From contig CM064502.1 in assembly GCA_032716605.1 (NCBI GenBank), positions 34,297,075-34,361,074 on the forward strand: 64,000 bases of DNA, in the 5' to 3' direction. A program made the position numbers and the translations under genes. Shown one piece after another: positions 57,681-64,000 of this stretch. The notes beneath the pieces are model-generated. The model worked only from the letters and a program-made list of their open reading frames with translations. It was not told the origin of the DNA and did not search any database. Each line of letters opens with the position of its first letter. Within the stretch, counting starts at the first letter, position 1. The DNA comes from Paralithodes platypus. Taxonomy: Eukaryota > Arthropoda > Malacostraca > Decapoda > Lithodidae.

Positions 57681-58738
57681 TGCCCTCGAAGCCACGAAAA
57701 TGTGATATTTTCGCAGGTTCGAGGTTCGAACTTGGGGGATCGTTCTTCGAGTTTGGGTCCCTAACTGTAAAGTTCTATTTTCGTGGCCAGTCCAGATCTA
57801 CTGTAGTCTATGATTCAACAAAAACAATAATAAACTCAGGGGTGGAACAGTAAAATATTCGTATTACATTTGTAAGTACTTCTCTCAGGAACACTCTCAC
57901 GATAACTATACAGTAAGATAGTGCTGTGCTCTTGCACCAAGAAAACTCGTTCGTCTCGGACCGGTGACACTAATACATAAAATGACCAGTTCCCGGAACC
58001 TGACCGGTAGATAATTAATTGTCTAATTATAACCTAGTTCATCAAACCAACCGTTCAACTTGTCTACTATCTTATGGTATAATCGGGGTGACGACTGATT
58101 ATACCATATGATCCTTTATGGTGAACTGAAGCTTCTGAAGGCATGAAGCCACCGCACTGGAGAACTCAATAACTCATGTTTATTATGTTGATGACTACCT
58201 TTCATAAATGTGAGAAGGCTTAATTACGGTAACTAGATAAAGATAAAGTTTACAAAAATGAAGACCAGAATAATTGATAATTAGAGTGGAAAACAAAAGT
58301 TTAGAAAGATAGGTCTATCAGATATTTTCGTTTAATCAAACAGTTGCTAATTCTTTCTCTTTTATTTTGAGATCTATCTATCTCCCTTATAAATTAGCAT
58401 AAATTATGTGTTGATTAGTTTCTAGTAAATCGGTTTAATTTTTAATCGTATAGAATGAAAACAAATATAGTAAATCTAATATTCGTCCAACACATGAATA
58501 ACAACAAACTGAAAAAGAGTCCATCAACAAAAATCAAAATTTATCTTGTCAGAAAGTCAGGTCTATTTCGTATATTTTTGCGTAGTTCATCAATAGCACG
58601 GGGACCTAACAACCTTCTCTCCTCCTCCCTCCCTATCTATATATCTATATATCTACTGTATCTATATAACTCTCATAATATTGAACAAAAGTGTTTGTTG
58701 TTTATATAATGTATGTGTATATGTATGTATATACTCAG
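57681..58738. other. AT-rich sequence without recognised genes
   Basis: The small open frames here (for example near 57659-57853 and 58455-58709) show no domain or repeat match. A short TATC-type microsatellite lies near 58632-58670. Confidence 0.4.
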
Positions 58739-60563
58739 TGTTACGACCGGGGCTACGAATAAAACAAGGGCACTTAATGATTGGACTAGTAATAGGGCAC
58801 TATGCAACAACGGTACGCCAGATCCATACCCTCGAACTTATATGCCGGCGAACAAAAACACCTATACCCTCCAGAGTTAATCTGCGATAGCGGGGTATCC
58901 TTAACTGGGCATAAATGTACTCTACTTAAGGCTAACCGACACTGGTATAGCCTGATAACAAACAAGATGTAAGTTACGTTAAAATGCATAAAAATGAATC
59001 TATGGAAAGATCAATTAAATCACTGCAAGATTTAATACAATAAAAAGATGCTTCAATACAGTTACTCTAAACAACAATAAACTCTTCACTCCTATCTGAA
59101 AGAAAGTGAAGTATAGTCCTACAGCATAGACCTGGAAACTTCTGAAGAAAGTCTGATGCTCATAAGATGCTCGTATCTTAAACTATATAAAGGCAGGAGG
59201 CAGGACACCACACGTGTAAATTGAATATACTAAAAGATAGGACATATAATGTTAACTGACATGAAAATACTATAAATGCGCAACGGTAGCAATGCTCGAC
59301 ACTAAGAGAAGTACTTCCTCATCAACGAAACAATCTGCTTTGGTTGTGCAACTCAACAACAACCTAGACTAATAAATGCTGTGAATAATAATTTGTACAT
59401 ATCAAAGAGCTTATATTAAATAATAATAAGTGTCTACTCGATTAATAATGTCTAGCTGGAATACTCTAGGTAAGGAATTGTGGTTGAGCAAGACAGGCTC
59501 GTAGCCAAGCGATGTCCTTAAGACTGCATCCTTTAAGTTACGTTAATTGACTAGGGTGCTCTCTTGATAGATCCAGATCACAAGTATCTGGTTCTACCCT
59601 GGCGACCCTCTAAAGACAAGCAAAGTGTGGAACTGGAACAGGCCAAAACCCTCAGTCAACACAATGCTGCACTCGCAAAGGACGCAAGCGAAAAGACAAC
59701 ACAGGCTACCACAGGACCGGTCGATGTCGTGTAGGTATAAGCAAACCGTACACACATCGGAGACAACGACTACAGTTACCTTAACCCAGTCTAGCATTAA
59801 ATAAAAGAGCAGAAACACTAAATCAATAATGGAGACACACTAAGTTCCCAACCTCTACTAACTAAGAACCCTCAAAACCTATTCTAAGTACATGTAAATA
59901 TCTCTGAGGACGGCGCATGCAATACAATGGGCCGGCTATGGAAACCGTATGCAGAACCCAAGGGGACAAGTAATTGAATATAGGTGAGAAGGAATGGAAA
60001 AGAAGAAGGTCAGAGAGAGAGACAGTGGTAAAGGGGGTGATCGGGAGAGAGTATGCAAAGGGATGTTAGAAGCACGCGCGCCAAGCCTGTCCTGACGAGG
60101 ACAGCTCCTGGGAACCCTCATGGAGGAGGTTAGTTACACAGGAGCCCGCAAGGGCGCGATGGTCGGCCAATCACGGGCCGAGACGTCACAAGGCAGCAGG
60201 CGTCCCTAGGACGCGCCAGGATCCGCCAGCTTATCAAGGGCGCGGGAAAGCCCGCGCGCGAGCGGGAAAACTCCTTCGAGCGAGGGAGGCAGCACATACA
60301 TACACACGCACATATTACTACCATGCTGCCTCTATCGCTCTTTCTCCTTAACTTTACACAATGCATCTTATATTCTATTTATGATATAAAATACTTCCCG
60401 TTGTCACAGATGAAAATAAAGACCACCAATGGACTGTCTGTGACAATGCGAGTAATAGGAAAGAAAGAACAACATTCTCTGATAACTGTAGCCCATTTCG
60501 ATGTCCCTGGCGAGCGCCAGTGGCTAACGAGAGGCGATTCTGCCAACGCTGGTAGACGTCACA
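58739..60563 (-). repeat. Solo LTR of the gypsy B type (1825 bp)
   Basis: The ends are tgttacgaccggggct and ggtagacgtcaca. It shares ctcttgatagatccagatca, gataactgtagcccatttcg and other blocks with the LTRs at 27223 and 32877. TCAG occurs directly outside both ends (58735-58738 and 60564-60567), a possible 4-bp duplication. No internal gypsy sequence is beside it, so it probably arose by LTR-LTR recombination. Confidence 0.8.
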
Positions 60564-60785
60564 TCAGGCACATACCCCATTGCTGGAGGTGGCCGATTCG
60601 AGACAGAGCCAGAACAGCAATAACATTTAAGGGTTCTAATTCTCAGGGTCCAGGACCACTTTTGCGTTCCCTCGCCCCTTACTCTGTCTCGTTGAGTAGG
60701 AGAATTTTGGAAGGAGAGGAGGATTCCTAGCCCCCTGCCCCCTATAAGCAAGAAGCAAGAAGATCACCAGTAGAGCGGCTCTTAA

Positions 60786-61643
60786 CCCGGCAAGTGCCGG
60801 AAGACTCTTAACCCTCTCACTACCATATGACGCAGAGGTTGCCTGATTAGCAATAATATATAGAGTTCTCTCACTCATATAATTACCTCTCCAAAATTAG
60901 CTTTCTGCCCACAGCTAACTCAAAGACAACTGCAGAGGTTGAAGTAACTTAACTAAAGGTTTCTAATTACCCCTGATGGTAACAAATGCTTTAAAGTATC
61001 CCTAATAGGCTCAAAATTGCGTCAAGAACGTGAGAGGGTTAAGAGTTTCCCCGGGTGACTGCGGGAAGACTCTTAAGATCCTGGGCCTAAAAAAATCCAT
61101 TTAAAACACCCCAAAAAAACTTGTACTTTTGTTTTTTTTGGTTTTTTTTGCCCCTGGGCCATGCCAAATATCATTCCTCCACATCTCCTCCTTCCCCACC
61201 TCCTCCCCCTCCTTCAATTATCACAATTATCACCTATTTTCCCTGTTATTCCCTGATTCAGTGGTCTATTTTTATGCTAACATTAGCGACTTGCAAGCAG
61301 GGCATTGTCATCACTGTTACCAAGCGAGTGCAAGAGAGAGAGAGAGAGAGTATCGATCGACAGTCTCTCTCCAGACATGGGGAAAAGTGGAGGGGAGGGA
61401 GGTTGCCTCAGCCATAAATTATGTAACTCCCGGCCTGTATCGCCGATCTTGACCATCCAAACGCTGTTTCCACTTGTTGTATTGCTGTAACAGGTTAATA
61501 CCTTTATAATCAACGTAAAATAGGCGCATATGGATAAGTATTAATGCTATTTATGGTAAAATAATGATGTTAGTGATGGGAACAGCTCAAATACGTGCGC
61601 ACAGGCTTGTGGTGTCTCATACCCCCCATGTGCACGTCTTAGG
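60786..61643. mobile_element. TTAA MITE, family A, inside Jockey-like copy 3, reverse of the one in copy 2
   Basis: TTAA flanks at 60782-60785 and 61644-61647. Landmarks appear in reverse order and complement to 36687-37331: ttcctccacatctcctcctt, tcaattatcacctattttcc, gaccatccaaacgctgtttc and aaaataggcgcatatggata. A family C MITE is nested near its left end. Confidence 0.75.
60812..61038. mobile_element. TTAA MITE, family C (227 bp), nested
   Basis: Perfect TTAA flanks (60808-60811 and 61039-61042) and ends ccctctcac/gtgagaggg. It is inside a family A MITE, which is inside a LINE. Confidence 0.9.
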
Positions 61644-61647
61644 TTAA

Positions 61648-63240
61648 AGAAATCGTCCTGGCGATCTGAAAGTAGATTATGGGAAGATAAATGATTAAGA
61701 CATTTTGAGTTAGTAATAGTGTTTAAAAACTTTAGATATGCACGACATGAAAGCAATTGGATGATAGTTGGAGATCTCAGAGCGGTCACCCTTCTTTGGG
61801 AGAGATTGAATAAGAGCAAGCTTCCAGCAAGACGGAAAGACAATAGAGGAGAGACAGAGACGAAAGAGTTAGACTAGGCAGGGAGTTAGCACGAAATAAC
61901 AGTTTTTGAGTACAATAGGAGGAACACTATCCGGTCCGTACACCTTTCTAGTATTAAACCCAGAGAAGGCAGAGAGGACATCCTTAGAAGAGATTATGAT
62001 AATGGACATAAGTAAGTGAGAGGGGGATGGAGAAGGAGGAGTAGCGTCGGAATTATCAAAGGTTACATTTTTAGCCAAAATTTGAGTGAAGAGTTCAGCT
62101 TTGTCAGAGGAAGAGGTGACAATGGTACCATCAGATTGAAAAAGAGGAGGGAAAGACGAGGAAGCGAAATTGTTGGAGTGGATTTTGGCTAGATGCCAAA
62201 ATGCTTTGGAAGAGATAGAGTTAGAAAGTCCAGAACATTTGTTATTGATGAAAGAGTTTTTGGCAAGTCGAAGGACAAATTTGGCTCGATTCCGGGCAGA
62301 GATACATAAAGTATGGGATTCTTGAGTTTGAAGGTGATGGTACCGTTTGAATGCTTCCTCCTTATTGCGGACAGCAGTACAACAAGCTTGAGTAAACCAA
62401 AAATGTTGTGAGTTAGTTTGAGAGAAAGAGAATGGGATGTATGCTTCCATGCCTGAAAGCATTACATTAGTAATGCGCTCGGGTCTCTCAGAGTATCCCC
62501 GGCTACAGAAGCAAAAATCATTCCATGGGAAATTAAAGAAGTACTGCCATATAGCCTCCCAGTCGGCAGCGCCAAAGTGACGCAAACACTACCGGCTGGG
62601 GAGGTCAGAAGGCCTTACTGGTGACGGAGATAAGGTTATGATCGAAGGAGCCCAATGGAAAGAGAAGATTTACAGTATAAGCAGAAGGATAAAATGTTAG
62701 AAATAAGTCAAGGATGTTGGGTCGATCTCCAGGGCGGTCCGGGATATGGGTGGGGCGCTGAACTAACTGCTCTAGGTCATTTAGGACAGAAAAGATGTGG
62801 GCTTGTTTACCAGGTTGGTCAGTGAAAAGAGAGGAAAGCCATTGGAGGTGGGGAACATTGAAATTTCCTAAGATGGAGATTTCAGGCAAGGGCGAGATGG
62901 GTAGAATGTGTTACACTTTAGAAGTAAGATTGGATAGTCAGTAGAATTTGGGGAGAGATAAAAAGCACATATATTTAGTGAAAGAGTGACAAAATAGATT
63001 AAGCCAGATAGTTGAGAATTCAGATGAGTCGAAGTTGTGTACACGAGAGCAAGTAAGATTGTTGCGTATGTACACACAACATCCACCTTTGGCTTTGAAT
63101 TGATGATAGAGATAGTAGGAGGATATAGAGAAGGGTTTTCTGCCTTTTACCTTAGACAGCTGAGTTTCGGTGAGGAACTTTCTATTACATTGAAAATTAA
63201 ACCTTTTCACCCTTCCCTCGTATCTTGTTCACCCATTGCA
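61648..63240 (-). pseudogene. Endonuclease, linker and RT start of Jockey-like copy 3
   Basis: On the minus strand from 63240: KFLTETQLSKVKGRKPFSIS holds the catalytic-Glu block (TETQLS), KAKGGCCVYIRNNLTCSRVH and [20 protein letters not shown] the G-N/D-F-N block, and [12 protein letters not shown] the final D-H block, together an APE-like endonuclease. The linker includes [15 protein letters not shown] sequence and LSGMEAYIPFSFSQTNSQHF. The RT start has GFNTRKVYGPDSVPPIVLKN and a decayed RPIALISC-type block near 61780. Several frame changes occur. This copy preserves the 5' half that copies 1 and 2 lack. Confidence 0.8.
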
Positions 63241-63484
63241 ACACTTGGGGTTCTGTTTTTTGTGTTTAATCTTGACTATTTCAACACCATGATAATTATC
63301 TTTTTACCTTTGATTCTGGATAAAATTAGACAATTTTATGCAACTTAAGAAGGACCTACATTATTAAGATGATTTATTGAGATCGTTTTTACCCATTTGA
63401 GTCATAGAGGTAGGTTATAAATAAAACGATATTCTCTATTGGAAACAAGAATATGATAAGAAATACATAATGGTGGTGAAGGGG
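63201..63484. mobile_element. TTAA MITE related to family B (284 bp)
   Basis: It starts accttttcacccttcc after TTAA (63197-63200) and ends atggtggtgaagggg before TTGA. The interior aattagacaattttatgcaa matches the next MITE. It overlaps the eroded edge of LINE copy 3. Confidence 0.65.
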
Positions 63485-63555
63485 TTGAAACGTGTGTACA
63501 GAAATTGTAAGACGTGTATGTATTGTCCGATACGCAAAAGTCTGTGAAACCTTAA

Positions 63556-63760
63556 CCCCTTCAGCACCATGACATATTTTTACCTTAGATTCTGGCTAAA
63601 ATTAGACGATTGTATGCAGTTTAAGAAGGACCTATGTTAGTTAGAGGGTTTATTGAGTTCGTGTTTACCCATTTGACTCGTAGAGGTAGATTATACACTA
63701 CAGAAAATTGTCTAATGGTAACCTGAATATGATGAAAATTACGTCATGGTGGTGAAAGGG
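63556..63760. mobile_element. TTAA MITE related to family B (205 bp)
   Basis: Perfect TTAA flanks (63552-63555 and 63761-63764). Ends are ccccttcagcaccatgacat and the complement of acgtcatggtggtgaaaggg. The interior aaattagacgattgtatgca is shared with 600-830 and 63201-63484. Confidence 0.9.
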
Positions 63761-63764
63761 TTAA

Positions 63765-64000
63765 ATGAACAATGAACAAATCTGGAAAGTGCAGGATGTT
63801 TTGTGTGATAGTACGGTTGCGCTAATAAGTCCTGTCCCAGCTGTCATTACGTCTGGCTTGCTCTGTGCTGTATTAATGTCTGTCAGATGTTGAATAGGGT
63901 GGGTAAGAGTAGAAACATGTTTGTATATTTCACTCAATATGAAGAAATGAAACTTAGATATTGCTGATACCAATTATTGATCAAAACATACATGGCGCCG
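63765..64000. other. Unassigned sequence at the window edge
   Basis: No gene or repeat match is supported. Confidence 0.4.

Larger units (their letters stand above)
60763..63240 (-). mobile_element. Jockey-like LINE copy 3, split by a TTAA MITE
   Basis: A short RT piece (60763-60781, gatcaccagtagagcggct) and the long 5' part (61648-63240) flank the family A MITE. RT sequence 3' of the MITE is almost entirely missing. Confidence 0.8.

Overview
The window is animal nuclear DNA made almost entirely of transposable elements and simple repeats. I found no intact host gene, rRNA, canonical tRNA or CRISPR array. An arthropod, probably a decapod crustacean, is my inference from three things: the mix of reverse transcriptase families (RTE, CR1/L2-like, Jockey-like, Ty3/gypsy and Penelope-like), very dense microsatellites, and a TTAGG-rich minisatellite. 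The sequence does not name a species. Nearly every coding region is frameshifted, carries stops, or is broken by later insertions, so entries are typed as mobile elements or pseudogenes.

Layout. 0-3.3 kb: long-inverted-repeat TTAA elements, one split by a Jockey-like LINE. 3.3-8.3 kb: a small TTAA MITE, a tRNA-like SINE, an internally deleted RTE element set in an AAT microsatellite, and an unclassified promoter-like region. 8.5-11.7 kb: a nearly full-length RTE LINE. 11.8-14.5 kb: nested TTAA MITEs and a second SINE. 14.1-16.9 kb: about 173-bp satellite units invaded by a 5'-truncated RTE copy. 16.7-23.3 kb: a three-layer nest (old CR1 fragment, split by a TTAA MITE, split by a young full-length CR1). 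23.3-27 kb: a gypsy pol fragment broken by a TIR transposon and followed by its LTR. 27.2-32 kb: a second gypsy 3' half on the minus strand, fused to a pseudogene of a widespread invertebrate family. 32.3-35.6 kb: a TTAA MITE, an almost complete solo LTR and a Penelope-like element junction. 35.6-38.5 kb: Jockey-like LINE copy 2. 39.2-52.3 kb: a 13-kb Ty3/gypsy element on the minus strand with both LTRs, carrying at least five younger insertions. 52.7-58.7 kb: minisatellites and more TTAA foldback elements. 58.7-60.6 kb: a solo LTR with a possible TCAG duplication. 60.8-64 kb: Jockey-like LINE copy 3 and more TTAA MITEs.

The parts relate mainly as a record of insertions. LINEs and gypsy elements supply the autonomous coding sequence, now decayed. 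At least five short non-autonomous families that use TTAA targets (piggyBac-like target choice; no transposase visible) have landed in them and in each other. This allows relative dating, and it shows one case of the same TTAA family hitting the same site of two related LINE copies in opposite orientations. The most unusual items are the Penelope-like junction with a hammerhead-like motif, a near-perfect palindrome carrying a similar motif in each arm, and tandem repeats in the 5' UTR of the CR1 element.
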